DNA from: Lewinellaceae bacterium
GTDB lineage: Bacteria > Bacteroidota > Bacteroidia > Chitinophagales > Saprospiraceae
NCBI GenBank assembly: GCA_020636215.1
Contig: JACJYG010000011.1
Coordinates: 124,001 to 188,000 of the forward strand
Reading direction: 5' to 3'
Length of the DNA: 64,000 nucleotides
A program made the position numbers and the translations under genes. A model generated the notes under the pieces. That model was not told the DNA's origin, made no database searches, and saw nothing but the letters and a program-made list of their open reading frames with translations. Every line of letters begins with the position of its first letter. The first letter of the stretch is position 1. Of this stretch, positions 42,906-51,791 are shown one piece after another.

Positions 42906-44576
42906 ATGAAATCCGACATTGAAATTGCACAAGCCGCCAAATTGCGCGACATCCGGGAAATTGCCGCCCAACTCAACATCCCGGAAGATCAGCTGGAATT
43001 GTACGGCCGTTATAAAGCCAAGCTTCCGCTCTCTCTCATAGCTGCCAATAGCGGCCGAAAAGGCAGGCTGATTTTGGTATCCGCTATCTCTCCTACTCCG
43101 GCCGGCGAAGGTAAAACAACCACTTCTATTGGCCTGGCGCAGGGCCTCTGCCGGATCGGCAAACAGGCAACTGCGGTGCTTCGGGAACCCTCCCTGGGGC
43201 CGGTATTTGGCATCAAAGGCGGAGCCACCGGTGGGGGCCACTCTCAGGTGCTTCCCATGGAAGATATTAACCTGCATTTTACCGGAGATTTTGCCGCTAT
43301 CGAAAAAGCCCACAACCTTTTGGCTGCGCTGATCGATAACAATCTGCAAAACAAAAAATTCAACCTTGGAATTGACCCCAGGACAGTACTCTGGAAACGG
43401 GTGATGGATATGAACGACCGCGCCTTGCGCAAGGTCGTCATCGGACTGGGCGGTACAGCTTCCGGCGTGCCCCGGGAAACCGGTTTCGATATTACCGCTG
43501 CCTCTGAGATCATGGCCATCCTTTGCCTGTCCGAAAGCCTAAGCGACCTCAAAAAACGCCTGGGCAATATTTTCGTCGGGTTTACTTTCGATAAAAAACC
43601 CATCTACGCCCGCGACCTGAAAGCCCATGGCGCCATGGCTGCCCTTATGAAGGACGCCATCAAGCCCAACCTCGTTCAAACGATTGAAGGCACCCCGGCT
43701 ATCCTTCACGGAGGGCCGTTCGCCAACATTGCCCAGGGTACTAATAGCGTGATAGCCACCAGGATGGGGCTCAGCCTCTCCGACTACGTCATCACGGAAG
43801 CAGGCTTTGGTTTCGACCTGGGCGCCGAAAAATTCTTCGACATCAAATGCCAGAGTGCAGGCCTGTCCCCCAATGCAGTCGTACTGGTCGCTACCGTCCG
43901 GGCCCTGAAATACCACGGTGGTGTCGCCCTGGCCAACCTGAAAGAAGATAATCCAGAGGCAGTGGAACGCGGCATGGAAAACCTGGAGAAACACCTGGAA
44001 AACATCAGCCTCTTTGGCGTTCCGGCCATCGTTGCCATGAACCGCTTTATCACAGATAGCGAGGAAGAACTAGCCGTCATCAAAAGGCGGTGCGAACTTA
44101 AAGGGGCTCCTGTGGTGCTGTCTGATGTTTGGGAAAAAGGAGGCGCCGGAGCGGAAGAACTGGCCCATACTGTCGCCGAAGTAGCTGAAAAACATAATAC
44201 CCCCTTTACACCGCTATACGATTGGAACTGGCCGGTGGAAGATAAGATCAAAGCCGTCGCAACCCGGATCTATGGCGCCAGCGAGATTGACTACACCTCA
44301 AAGGCCAAAAGTGACCTGCAAAAGATAGCCAGCCTGGGGCTGCAAAACCTGCCGATTTGCATTGCAAAAACCCAAAAATCCCTTTCTGACAACCCCAAAC
44401 TATTAGGCCGCCCCAAAGACTTCGTGGTCACTGTACGGGAAATCGAGATCGCCACCGGCGCTGGTTTCCTCATTCCGATTACAGGAGAGATCATGCGCAT
44501 GCCTGGCCTTCCCGCCCAGCCGGCAGCTGAAAACATCGATATCGACGACAACGGCAATATCACGGGGCTGTTTTGA
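42906..44576 (+). CDS. fhs: Formate-tetrahydrofolate ligase
   Basis: A 556-residue ATP-dependent enzyme that joins formate to tetrahydrofolate, giving 10-formyl-THF for purine synthesis and one-carbon metabolism. It has the P loop TPAGEGKTTTSIGLAQGL, REPSLGPVFGIKGGATGGG, DPRTVLWKRVMDMNDRALR, the folate site GRPKDFVVTVREIEIATGAGF and the C-terminal GEIMRMPGLP. Length equals the family norm of about 555. It is monocistronic with its own promoter. Confidence 0.97.
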   Translation: MKSDIEIAQAAKLRDIREIAAQLNIPEDQLELYGRYKAKLPLSLIAANSGRKGRLILVSAISPTPAGEGKTTTSIGLAQGLCRIGKQATAVLREPSLGPVFGIKGGATGGGHSQVLPMEDINLHFTGDFAAIEKAHNLLAALIDNNLQNKKFNLGIDPRTVLWKRVMDMNDRALRKVVIGLGGTASGVPRETGFDITAASEIMAILCLSESLSDLKKRLGNIFVGFTFDKKPIYARDLKAHGAMAALMKDAIKPNLVQTIEGTPAILHGGPFANIAQGTNSVIATRMGLSLSDYVITEAGFGFDLGAEKFFDIKCQSAGLSPNAVVLVATVRALKYHGGVALANLKEDNPEAVERGMENLEKHLENISLFGVPAIVAMNRFITDSEEELAVIKRRCELKGAPVVLSDVWEKGGAGAEELAHTVAEVAEKHNTPFTPLYDWNWPVEDKIKAVATRIYGASEIDYTSKAKSDLQKIASLGLQNLPICIAKTQKSLSDNPKLLGRPKDFVVTVREIEIATGAGFLIPITGEIMRMPGLPAQPAAENIDIDDNGNITGLF

Positions 44577-44687
44577 CCCGAACAAGCGCTATTCCGCATT
44601 TATGCAATAAACCCAAATTTTTTTGGCGGCAGCATAGCGTTAAGAGGGAAAAGATCCCTATATTGAACTTTTTCAAAACCTAGCCTG

Positions 44688-44735
44688 TTGTAAATTATAG
44701 TTCGCATAGAAATCCTCCTTGTGAATTATAGCTCG
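44688..44735 (+). promoter_or_regulatory. Direct repeats in the cold-shock gene leader
   Basis: TTGTAAATTATAGTTCG (44688-44704) and TTGTGAATTATAGCTCG (44719-44735) match at 15 of 17 positions and are spaced by exactly 31 bp, about three helical turns. They sit 73-120 bp before the csp start. They could be tandem operator sites or a duplicated RNA element. Confidence 0.5.
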
Positions 44736-44807
44736 TCTATTTAGACCTATACCACCACTAAGACAGCCCTTATCAAACCAAAAGTATTGTTCAAACATTT
44801 AAAAGCT

Positions 44808-45053
44808 ATGTCGCTCAAAAAAATTTTTAGCTTCTTCACTGCCGGTAGATCCAGTGAAAACACTGGTCAAGTGAAGTTTTTTAACCGAAAAAAAGGCTAC
44901 GGTTTTATTCAACCCGAAAACATGGAAAAAGAGGTTTTTGTCCATGCCTCCAACCTGGAAAGCACTATCCAGAAAGGCGACAAGGTCTCCTTTGAGTTGA
45001 AAACAAGCCCCAAAGGCCTGGAAGCAAGAAACGTCCGGGTTGTTGAAGCCTGA
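44808..45053 (+). CDS. Cold-shock domain protein
   Basis: An 81-residue nucleic-acid-binding protein. ATG at 44808 (MSLKKIFSFFTAGR) is followed by a cold-shock domain (about 18-81) with the RNP1-like motif KKGYGFIQP and RNP2-like motif EVFVHASNL. The N-terminal extension of about 17 residues before TGQVKFFNRKKGYG is hydrophobic/basic and absent from ordinary Csp proteins. It should bind single-stranded RNA or DNA as a chaperone. It heads a cluster of small same-strand genes ending in a strong terminator at 46170. Confidence 0.93.
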   Translation: MSLKKIFSFFTAGRSSENTGQVKFFNRKKGYGFIQPENMEKEVFVHASNLESTIQKGDKVSFELKTSPKGLEARNVRVVEA

Positions 45054-45080
45054 TTTTTTTCTAACAAAAGTTTTTTCTAT

Positions 45081-45296
45081 ATGAGATCACGTAAGAGTTA
45101 TGTAATGGGGGAAGGAAAGTATTATTTTACGATTAAAGCAGTCCCCAATAACATCACCATTTTCCGTAAAAACAAAGTAGCCGCCATCGATGCGTTCCAG
45201 AAATACCAAAGAGCAGGAAAAGAGGTAGAATGGTTGGGAAAATGGGATGGCAAAAAATTCACCGAGAGCTCCCCTCCCAATGCAGTTGCTGCCTGA
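45081..45296 (+). CDS. Small hypothetical protein
   Basis: A 71-residue basic protein (YYFTIKAVPNNITIFRKNKVAAIDAFQKYQRAGKEVEWLGKWDGK), predicted to be strand-helix-strand, with no signal peptide and no family recognised. It is 27 bp downstream of the cold-shock gene and probably cotranscribed with it. A charge pattern suitable for nucleic-acid contact supports only a weak guess about its role. Confidence 0.65.
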   Translation: MRSRKSYVMGEGKYYFTIKAVPNNITIFRKNKVAAIDAFQKYQRAGKEVEWLGKWDGKKFTESSPPNAVAA

Positions 45297-45555
45297 ATAG
45301 CAACTTAGACATTACATTACACAATTAGTGTTCAATCGATAGCCCCTCAAATTTAGTTGTGGCGATATCCAGGGAACTTAAAACAGGCCTTAACTCCATT
45401 TTGTGAACACTATTCTGCAAATTTATTGCCTGAAGCGGTCCTCTTTTTCCTGCTTAGGATGACTTGTCGGGTGGCAATGTTATGGGGCTCGCCCGGAAAA
45501 CAGCGGTTTTGCGGAGCTATGTGTTTTTTTTACTGCCCATAAATTTAATATTCAC

Positions 45556-45930
45556 ATGATGATGTTTGAAAAAGATAATAGCCTGTATGAAAAAGCTTTA
45601 GAGTGGGTCAGGCGCAAAGGATATTCAACGGTTAAAGTTAACATAGACACCGAGGATTTCGAGAAGCCCACGTCTTTTTCACAACCAGGAGAAGAAGACA
45701 TGGTTGTGACCCCGGATTTGACAGCCCTGATGAGAGGAAATAAATGTTATTTTGAGATCGCGTTGAAATCTGATGACAAACAATCTTTAATCACCAGATG
45801 GAAACTGCTCGACCGCCTCGCTTCGATGAAGGAAGGCAAATTTTACCTGTTTACACCCCATGGCCATCGGGCTTTCACTAGTCGGCTGATCAATCAATAT
45901 GACATCAACGCCATTGTGGTCAACCTGTGA
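45556..45930 (+). CDS. Hypothetical protein, possibly restriction-nuclease-like fold
   Basis: A 124-residue cytoplasmic protein. Three ATGs in a row at 45556-45564 make the exact start uncertain. A helix (SLYEKALEWVRRKGY) precedes TPDLTALMRGNKCYFEIALK and then RWKLLDRLASMKEGKFYLFTP. The order helix, Asp in TPDLTA, then Glu and Lys in FEIALK resembles compact PD-(D/E)xK proteins, but spacing of the last pair is not standard, so this is only a suggestion. It is the third gene of the cold-shock cluster, 260 bp after the second. Confidence 0.65.
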   Translation: MMMFEKDNSLYEKALEWVRRKGYSTVKVNIDTEDFEKPTSFSQPGEEDMVVTPDLTALMRGNKCYFEIALKSDDKQSLITRWKLLDRLASMKEGKFYLFTPHGHRAFTSRLINQYDINAIVVNL

Positions 45931-45976
45931 ACATGATATATTAACCAGTTTTCCAACAATTATAAAATAAGGAATT

Positions 45977-46153
45977 ATGATAAAGCGCAGCATTAAAGTC
46001 AAGGTGTTAAAAGAAACCCCAAGAACCATTACTATTCAGCTTATGACCTTAAACCGCAAGATGCCAGTGCCCCGTCAGGACTTCGAACAACGGGTGAGAG
46101 AAGGAGAATACGAAGTGATCGGTGGATATGAGCTCGAAGAAAGTCAGAGTTAA
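45977..46153 (+). CDS. Small hypothetical protein of 58 residues
   Basis: A short gene with ATG at 45977 and stop TAA at 46151-46153. The product (MIKRSIKVKVLKETPRTI..., then NRKMPVPRQDFEQRVREGEY) is basic at the start and acidic at the end, and looks folded as two strands plus a helix. It is 46 bp after the previous gene and 16 bp before a strong terminator, so it is the last gene of the cold-shock cluster. Coding-like composition and its position between gene and terminator support it. Confidence 0.6.
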   Translation: MIKRSIKVKVLKETPRTITIQLMTLNRKMPVPRQDFEQRVREGEYEVIGGYELEESQS

Positions 46154-46169
46154 AAATGACTGCCGCCCG

Positions 46170-46217
46170 GCATGCTTTCGCCCTTCAAATCATCAGGGCG
46201 AAAGCATGCTGTTTTTT
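46170..46217 (+). terminator. Strong intrinsic terminator of the cold-shock cluster
   Basis: A 15-bp perfect stem (GCATGCTTTCGCCCT / AGGGCGAAAGCATGC) with a loop of about 10 bases, then TG and six T. It closes the transcript of the genes from 44808 to 46153 and precedes the convergent esterase stop. Confidence 0.9.
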
Positions 46218-46234
46218 GGATAAAACGGAGTGCG

Positions 46235-47644
46235 CTAGCGCTTGAGAAATCGTTGAACGAACTGTATTTGCCCCTCCCTGTATATGGCGATGAAATATGG
46301 CCCGGAAGGTAAGCCTTTCAGAGGAATACCCGCTCCCTCCTTTAAATTACCATTCTTCACAACCACGCCTTTCAAAGAAAATATTTCATACCTAAGCCCT
46401 TCTTGTAACCCCTTGGTTTTAACCTGTAATTGGGAATCTGCCGGGTTGGGAAAGGCCAGAAAAAAATAATCAGTTGAAGGCTGCTCGATGTCTGTACTCT
46501 CGCTTCTGAATAACCATTCATAAGCATCAGGAAATTCTCTTGCCCAATACCACTCACTGTGCTGCCCATCGGCATGGGCTATTGCCCGTACCTCGTCTTC
46601 GGAAAAGCCGGCAGCTAAAAGGGTATTGTACATAGCAAACATATCCGCCACCTGTTCTCCCCCCGTGCCTTCCAATTGCCCCGCGATCAGGTAGAAACGC
46701 ATATCCTCCTCTTTTCCGGTACCCGCTACATGGGCGTAACATTCATCGGCAAACCAGAACGCTGCCGAAAAAATGCCGGCCTTACTAAAAACATCCTGAT
46801 GCTCAATAGCTGCATACATAGAAATGAGCCCGCCCAGAGAAGACCCCATGATACCGGTATGCTCCCTCCCGGGAAGGGTCCGATAGTTCTCATCGATATA
46901 CGGCTTGAGGGTTTCCACCATAAAATCAACATAGGCGCCACCTTGTCCGCCTCCGTAGTTGGGGTTCACCCAGGGGGAATACTCGTCGATGCGGCTGCCG
47001 CCACCGTTGTCTATCGCCACAACGATTATACCACCATCCCCCTCTCCGAATAATTGGTTGAGGGACTCATCCACTTCCCACTCACCAGAAAAAGAGGTAG
47101 TAGCGTCAAAGACATTCTGTCCATCCTGCATGTACAACACCGGGTAATCCCTGCCGGAAGTATCGTAGTCTGGCGGCAGGTAAATCCATACCCGGCGGTA
47201 ACGATCGAGCTGTGGTATGTAAAAGTTTTGGCTGATCACCGACACATTGTCGGCGGCTGTTGAGCCGGAATTCCCACCGAGATCCTCCCAACTGAGCACC
47301 TGCAATTCTTCCGTCTGTGGGTTTCCAGTGTACTCTAAAGTGCGGTTGGGCAGGTAGGCGCCGCTGGCATTGCCTTCCACCCTTTGCCAGTCTCCCCGGG
47401 TGAATTTAAATTCCACAGTACCCGGAGCCGGATCAATCGTGATTTCGTAAACTTCTCCTCCCTGATGCTGCAATATATAGGCGGCGTTGCCGGAGTCCCA
47501 ACCGTTAAAACTACCGGCGACGTAAATATTGTCGCCAACCGGAGTATTGTTGGGAATATCGGTAATGCGAAGGGTTAGCTGGCCAAAAGTGAGCGCAGCC
47601 GGGAGTATTGCAAATAAGAGAAACAACAGCTTTCTTTGGATCAT
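46235..47644 (-). CDS. Secreted esterase with starch-binding-like and T9SS C-terminal domains
   Basis: A 469-residue exported protein. The signal peptide (about 1-21, ending TFGQ) is followed by a carbohydrate-binding-like beta domain (about 23-120, GDNIYVAGSFNGWDSG, VEFKFTRGDWQRVEGN). Next is an alpha/beta-hydrolase esterase of the enterochelin-esterase type (about 135-375, RRVWIYLPPDYD, YPVLYMQDGQN, nucleophile Ser in GIMGSSLGGLISMY, and a C-terminal His near GQHSEWYWAREF). The last 75 residues (FPNPADSQLQVKT to FVQRFLKR) are a typical T9SS type A sorting domain, so the protein is secreted and anchored at the surface. It probably cleaves ester bonds on polysaccharides or siderophores. Confidence 0.92.
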   Translation of the reverse strand: MIQRKLLFLLFAILPAALTFGQLTLRITDIPNNTPVGDNIYVAGSFNGWDSGNAAYILQHQGGEVYEITIDPAPGTVEFKFTRGDWQRVEGNASGAYLPNRTLEYTGNPQTEELQVLSWEDLGGNSGSTAADNVSVISQNFYIPQLDRYRRVWIYLPPDYDTSGRDYPVLYMQDGQNVFDATTSFSGEWEVDESLNQLFGEGDGGIIVVAIDNGGGSRIDEYSPWVNPNYGGGQGGAYVDFMVETLKPYIDENYRTLPGREHTGIMGSSLGGLISMYAAIEHQDVFSKAGIFSAAFWFADECYAHVAGTGKEEDMRFYLIAGQLEGTGGEQVADMFAMYNTLLAAGFSEDEVRAIAHADGQHSEWYWAREFPDAYEWLFRSESTDIEQPSTDYFFLAFPNPADSQLQVKTKGLQEGLRYEIFSLKGVVVKNGNLKEGAGIPLKGLPSGPYFIAIYREGQIQFVQRFLKR

Positions 47645-47788
47645 TGGATTTTTGGCGCAAATATAAACCTTGGCAGTGAAAAAATATCGTACTTTATCCC
47701 AACCTTCTTGGCACTGCTTGGCGTCTTAACCAAAAGAGCTCGCCTTACACGGCTATCCGCGATGGGCGGGCAACAACAATCAGTAAAA

Positions 47789-49123
47789 ATGAAAAAAAGT
47801 AGAATCATTCATCCGTTTTTCGCCCGTTGGCAGTCCCTATTGAGCGGGAGCAGCCTATTTGCACTGCTTTTGGGCGCCCTGGCCTTTGGCCTACCCTCCT
47901 GTATCGAAGACCAATGCGAATCCACGCAAACCTATTTTGTCTTCGACCCCGTATACGTTCAGCCGACGGATTTCCGGAAGCCAATTGAAGTGGAAACTCC
48001 GCGGGCCCTTGAAACCCCGGGCAAGATCTACTATTATAACGGATACCTTTTGGTCAACGAATTGCGCAAGGGTATCCACATCATCGACGACCGTCAGGCG
48101 GAAAACCCGGTGGCCGTCAGCTTTATCAGCATTCCGGGCAACGTTGATATGGCAGTGCGGGGCGGCTTGTTGTACGCCGATAATTACGTTGACCTGGTGG
48201 TGATCAATATCGAAAACCCGGCCGCGCCAGTCTTCGTGGGGCGTACGGAAAATGTATTCCCGGGCCTGGGCGCAGAAGACCCCCAATTGGGCATCTTAGT
48301 CGAATACGTGCAGCGGGAAGAAACCCAGACACTGCCCTGCCAGGAACAAAGAGGTGATATTTTTTGGTTCGGCGGCGGTGTAATGGTCGACGAAAGCGCT
48401 CTTGATGTCTTCACAGCCGACAACCGTGGCAATATTGTACCCAGCGCCAGCTCCGATGTGGGCGTGGGCGGTTCCATGGCGCGTTTCACGCTTGCTATGG
48501 ACCACCTTTACGTTGTAGACGACTATCAACTCCACATCTTCGGCCTTTCTTCACCGGAATCGCCGCAAAAAGTCAACACCGTCAGCCTGGGCTGGGGTAT
48601 TGAAACAATTTTCCCTTATGAAGATAAGCTCTTCATCGGCGCCAACAGCGGCATGCATATTTTCGACAACAGCACCCCTGATAACCCACAATTTCTGTCG
48701 ACTTTCCAACACGCAATCGCCTGTGACCCTGTTTTCATAGACGGCAACCTGGCCTACGTCACCTTGCGCGACGGCAACGAGTGTCAAACTTTTGCCAACC
48801 AGTTAGATGTAGTTGATGTGACCAACCTTACTGACCCCAAGTTGCTGAAATCACACCCCATGCACAACCCGCACGGGCTTTCCAAATGGGGCGATGCGCT
48901 GCTGATCTGTGAAAACGATGAAGGGTTGAAAATCTTCGACGCTTCGGAATGGGACAAAATAGGTAGCCGCTTGTTAAGCCAGTCCAAAGGGTTTAATGCG
49001 TATGATGTGATCACCATCGGTAGCCGCCAACTGGCAATTGTGATTGGACAAGACGGGATGCACCAGTTTGACATCAGTGACCCGGCACGCCCGGTTGAAC
49101 TGAGCCGAATCGGTGTAAATTGA
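47789..49123 (+). CDS. LVIVD-repeat beta-propeller lipoprotein
   Basis: A 444-residue exported protein. ATG at 47789 begins a signal peptide with lipobox FGLPSC; the frame upstream reaches only TTG. The mature part is built of LVIVD-type repeats (GIHIIDDRQAENPVAVS, DLVVINIENPAAPVFVG, GMHIFDNSTPDNPQFLS, LDVVDVTNLTDPKLL, GMHQFDISDPARPVELS), each a propeller blade. Such proteins are probably surface scaffolds; no enzyme motif is seen. It is divergent from the esterase and followed by the outer-membrane protein gene and sigma gene on the same strand, 43 and 6 bp apart. Confidence 0.9.
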   Translation: MKKSRIIHPFFARWQSLLSGSSLFALLLGALAFGLPSCIEDQCESTQTYFVFDPVYVQPTDFRKPIEVETPRALETPGKIYYYNGYLLVNELRKGIHIIDDRQAENPVAVSFISIPGNVDMAVRGGLLYADNYVDLVVINIENPAAPVFVGRTENVFPGLGAEDPQLGILVEYVQREETQTLPCQEQRGDIFWFGGGVMVDESALDVFTADNRGNIVPSASSDVGVGGSMARFTLAMDHLYVVDDYQLHIFGLSSPESPQKVNTVSLGWGIETIFPYEDKLFIGANSGMHIFDNSTPDNPQFLSTFQHAIACDPVFIDGNLAYVTLRDGNECQTFANQLDVVDVTNLTDPKLLKSHPMHNPHGLSKWGDALLICENDEGLKIFDASEWDKIGSRLLSQSKGFNAYDVITIGSRQLAIVIGQDGMHQFDISDPARPVELSRIGVN

Positions 49124-49166
49124 GCCTCTTCCTTACTGAGGCTCAACCTATTAAAACCTAAGGCTT

Positions 49167-49946
49167 ATGCACTTATTCGGGCGCCTGGCGCTGATTTTTA
49201 GCTTGAGTTTTCCACTTCTTCTTCCGGCGCAGTCGGAAGCGGACCAGATCCTTTTGAAAAACGGGACTACTTTCGAAGGCGCTATCCTGGAATATCAACA
49301 GGGCCAGCCCTTATGGTTGGAACTGAGTAATGGTGACACATTAATGTTCCAGGATGAAGAGATAGAACGGATCATACAAAAGGGACAGGCAGTTTCGCCT
49401 ACAGCTGCTCCCTTGCCGGAAATAGAGAAAGCTACTAAAAAGAAGGCCTATGCCTTTAAAGAAAAAGGGCTTTACAACGCCACTTACTTCGCTACCCTTA
49501 GTGGCTCTTCCGATTCGGAATTGAAGCTGGGCCTGGGCTTTCATAATATTACCGGTTATCAGTTCCTTCGCCAGTTTGGCCTGGGCCTGGGGCTGGGCAT
49601 CGATACCTATTCCTTTGATAACGGCCAGAGCATTTTTCCGCTATTTCTGGAGGCCCGCGGCTATCTGGTACGGAAGCCGGTATCGCCCTATTATTCGGTC
49701 AATGCCGGCTACGGATTTGCCTTCCGGAACGAGGAAGAACTTATCACTAAGGCGGAAGGAGGGATATTGATCCGTGGCACAATCGGCCTTCGCCTGGGAG
49801 CTGATGAAGATACCAATGTATTGATCGGGTTGGGTTACCAATACCAGAAGGCAAGCCTCGAACGGCAAAATTTTCAGGGCGCAGAGCTGGAAATCCGGGA
49901 ACTTGTTTACAATCGCATCGTGATGCGGGTAGGATTAATTTTTTGA
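49167..49946 (+). CDS. Hypothetical outer-membrane protein
   Basis: A 259-residue exported protein. The signal peptide (about 1-22, ending LLPAQS) is followed by a small SH3-like beta segment (ADQILLKNGTTFEGAILEYQQG to DEEIERIIQK, about 26-72). A linker and then a barrel-like region (about 100-259) of amphipathic strands follow (FGLGLGLGIDTYSF, YYSVNAGYGFAF, VLIGLGYQYQKASL, NRIVMRVGLIF ending in Phe). The ending and strand pattern fit an eight-stranded outer-membrane barrel. It is 6 bp before the ECF sigma gene and 43 bp after the LVIVD lipoprotein gene, so the four genes may form one envelope operon. Confidence 0.75.
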   Translation: MHLFGRLALIFSLSFPLLLPAQSEADQILLKNGTTFEGAILEYQQGQPLWLELSNGDTLMFQDEEIERIIQKGQAVSPTAAPLPEIEKATKKKAYAFKEKGLYNATYFATLSGSSDSELKLGLGFHNITGYQFLRQFGLGLGLGIDTYSFDNGQSIFPLFLEARGYLVRKPVSPYYSVNAGYGFAFRNEEELITKAEGGILIRGTIGLRLGADEDTNVLIGLGYQYQKASLERQNFQGAELEIRELVYNRIVMRVGLIF

Positions 49947-49952
49947 TGCGCT

Positions 49953-50504
49953 ATGCCCAAAGCAGAACAGTATTCCGATGAAGCTTTGGTGGAGGGCTGC
50001 CTGAAAAACAGCCGCTACGAACAGGAATTGCTCTATCGCAAGTACTTCACGGGGATGATGCGCATGTGTATGCGGTATACACACGATCAAAGCGTGGCAA
50101 TGGAAATCGTTAACCTTGGCTTTTTGCGTGTTTTCAAAAAATTACACACATTTTCTTTCAACGGGTCCCTGGAAGGGTGGATTCGCAGGCTGGTTTTTCA
50201 CAGCCTGTCCGATTATTTTAAGAAAAGCTCGAAGCCAGTACATTTTCTGGACCTCGAGGACCGGGATGCCCCGGTAAGAGAGAGCGCACTCAACCAGTTG
50301 TATCTGGAGGATATCATGAAACTGGTAGACATGTTGCCCGATGCTACGCGGGAGGTATTTTATCTGTACGCCATTGAAGGCTACACCCATATCGAGATAG
50401 CTGAAAAGATAAATATAAGCGTTGGGACGTCAAAGTGGCACTTGTCTAACGCAAGACAAAGACTGAAGCAGTTAATCCGAATACACTATAACCATGCAGG
50501 ATAA
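49953..50504 (+). CDS. ECF RNA polymerase sigma factor
   Basis: A 183-residue sigma-70 family ECF factor. Region 2 contains MRMCMRYTHDQSVAMEIVNLGFLRVFKKL and GSLEGWIRRLVFHSLSDYFKK; region 4 has LPDATREVFYLYAIEGYTHIEIAEKINISVGTSKWHLSNARQRLKQL. It overlaps the start of the next gene by 11 bp, so the two are tightly coupled. Its partner is presumably the adjacent membrane protein rather than a FecR protein. Confidence 0.92.
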   Translation: MPKAEQYSDEALVEGCLKNSRYEQELLYRKYFTGMMRMCMRYTHDQSVAMEIVNLGFLRVFKKLHTFSFNGSLEGWIRRLVFHSLSDYFKKSSKPVHFLDLEDRDAPVRESALNQLYLEDIMKLVDMLPDATREVFYLYAIEGYTHIEIAEKINISVGTSKWHLSNARQRLKQLIRIHYNHAG

Positions 50505-51783
50505 CTACCAGCACGAATTCGACGAACAGTTTGTAAACCAGGCCTGGGCACAGATGAATCAGTTGCTCGATCAGGAAATGCCGGTTAAGGGAAAGCGGCG
50601 GCCAATTTTCTGGCTGTGGTGGCTGTCGGGCGCATTAGCCATTGCCCTCGTGGGGGGCGGCATTTTTTACTACTCCCATTACCAAAGCGCACCGGCAACC
50701 ATTGGAGCCTCCTCCTCTGTGGCCGCCGTGAAAGCCCCCAAGCCTGAGGCTATCGAAGCCAATAAACCCGTCCTGTCTACCGTGAAGCCTGTGCCTGAAA
50801 AAGGGGTTACAGAGCAAAATACCGGGCCGGCTTCCGCCGCCACCCTCTCCCCTACTCCGGCGTCCCCGGCAAATTTAGCGCCAGCTCCTGCCAAACAAAC
50901 AGGAAGTCCAGAGGGATCCAAAACCATTGCTGCTGCCAAGGCCGGCCTTGACATAACCATAGCGCCATCCATTCCTGAAGCAGTAGAACAGCCAGGAGCA
51001 GTGGATATTGCACAAGAACTGGCGCCATCCCCCCCTTCTGTATCCCCTCTTGCAGCAGAGCGCCTGCCTGTATTGGAGGCGTCGGCCCAACTGTCGCCTT
51101 CCCATAAAGACAAAGTCATCTTATCAGCACCATCCGCCAGGGTCGCCCCACTTGTCCGATTGGCTGCCGAGGGTGGCGTTTTTTCGCAACAGTTTTCTGC
51201 TGTCGATGGCTACCATGCGGGCCTGGCTGCAGAACTGCACTCCCGGGGCAGCCGGTTTTATCTGCGATCGGGAATTTTTTATCGCCAGTATCATCAGGAT
51301 TTCCTCAATAGCGAACGCCTGCTGATGATGCAAAACTCCAGTTGGGAACAGAGCAACCCCCTTTCCAACCAGAACCTCCTGGCTACTGCCTCTATCATTA
51401 CTCAAACCCAGTATTTGAGCCTGCCTATCGGCATCGGTTTTCAGGCCCTTCCACGCCTGGCAATTGAAACGAGCCTTCAGGCCAGCCAACTTATTGCTTC
51501 CCGACGGCAGGACACCTGGAGCCTGGCTGGTGACGCCAGCCTGCCACAATCTCAACGAGACCCAAATCGCGCCTTGCTGTACCAATCGGAACAGGCCTCA
51601 GCCGAAACGGACCTTCGAAACACTGTACTGGAAGTTCAGGCAGGCGTCGCTTACTTCCCGACTCACCGCCTTGCCATGCGCCTTCAATACCAATATGGGC
51701 TTTCCGACCTGCTGCTTTCACCCTACCATGAAGGCTATCACCGGGGCCTGCAGTTTACCTTATCCTATTATGTATGGCGATAG
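50494..51783 (+). CDS. Sigma-linked inner-membrane protein with a C-terminal outer-membrane barrel
   Basis: A 429-residue protein of unusual layout. Residues about 1-37 are a charged cytoplasmic stretch (QHEFDEQFVNQAWAQMNQLLDQ), and 38-60 a membrane segment (WLWWLSGALAIALVGGGIFYY). Residues 61-215 form a long Pro/Ala/Ser-rich linker. Residues 220-429 look like a PorT-type outer-membrane beta-barrel (FYLRSGIFYRQYHQDF, QYLSLPIGIGFQA, LEVQAGVAYFP, LAMRLQYQYGLSDL, LQFTLSYYVWR). It overlaps the sigma gene by 11 bp. The N-terminus is a good candidate for an anti-sigma helix region, and the whole could span both membranes. Similar OMP/anti-sigma-like proteins occur in this phylum; the topology here is inference. 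Confidence 0.75.
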   Translation: MQDNYQHEFDEQFVNQAWAQMNQLLDQEMPVKGKRRPIFWLWWLSGALAIALVGGGIFYYSHYQSAPATIGASSSVAAVKAPKPEAIEANKPVLSTVKPVPEKGVTEQNTGPASAATLSPTPASPANLAPAPAKQTGSPEGSKTIAAAKAGLDITIAPSIPEAVEQPGAVDIAQELAPSPPSVSPLAAERLPVLEASAQLSPSHKDKVILSAPSARVAPLVRLAAEGGVFSQQFSAVDGYHAGLAAELHSRGSRFYLRSGIFYRQYHQDFLNSERLLMMQNSSWEQSNPLSNQNLLATASIITQTQYLSLPIGIGFQALPRLAIETSLQASQLIASRRQDTWSLAGDASLPQSQRDPNRALLYQSEQASAETDLRNTVLEVQAGVAYFPTHRLAMRLQYQYGLSDLLLSPYHEGYHRGLQFTLSYYVWR

Positions 51784-51791
51784 CCAAATTA

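Noticed and set aside
45357..45542. 61-residue ORF between the cold-shock-cluster genes
   Set aside because: Cys/Phe/Trp-rich product without a fold signature; composition does not look coding.
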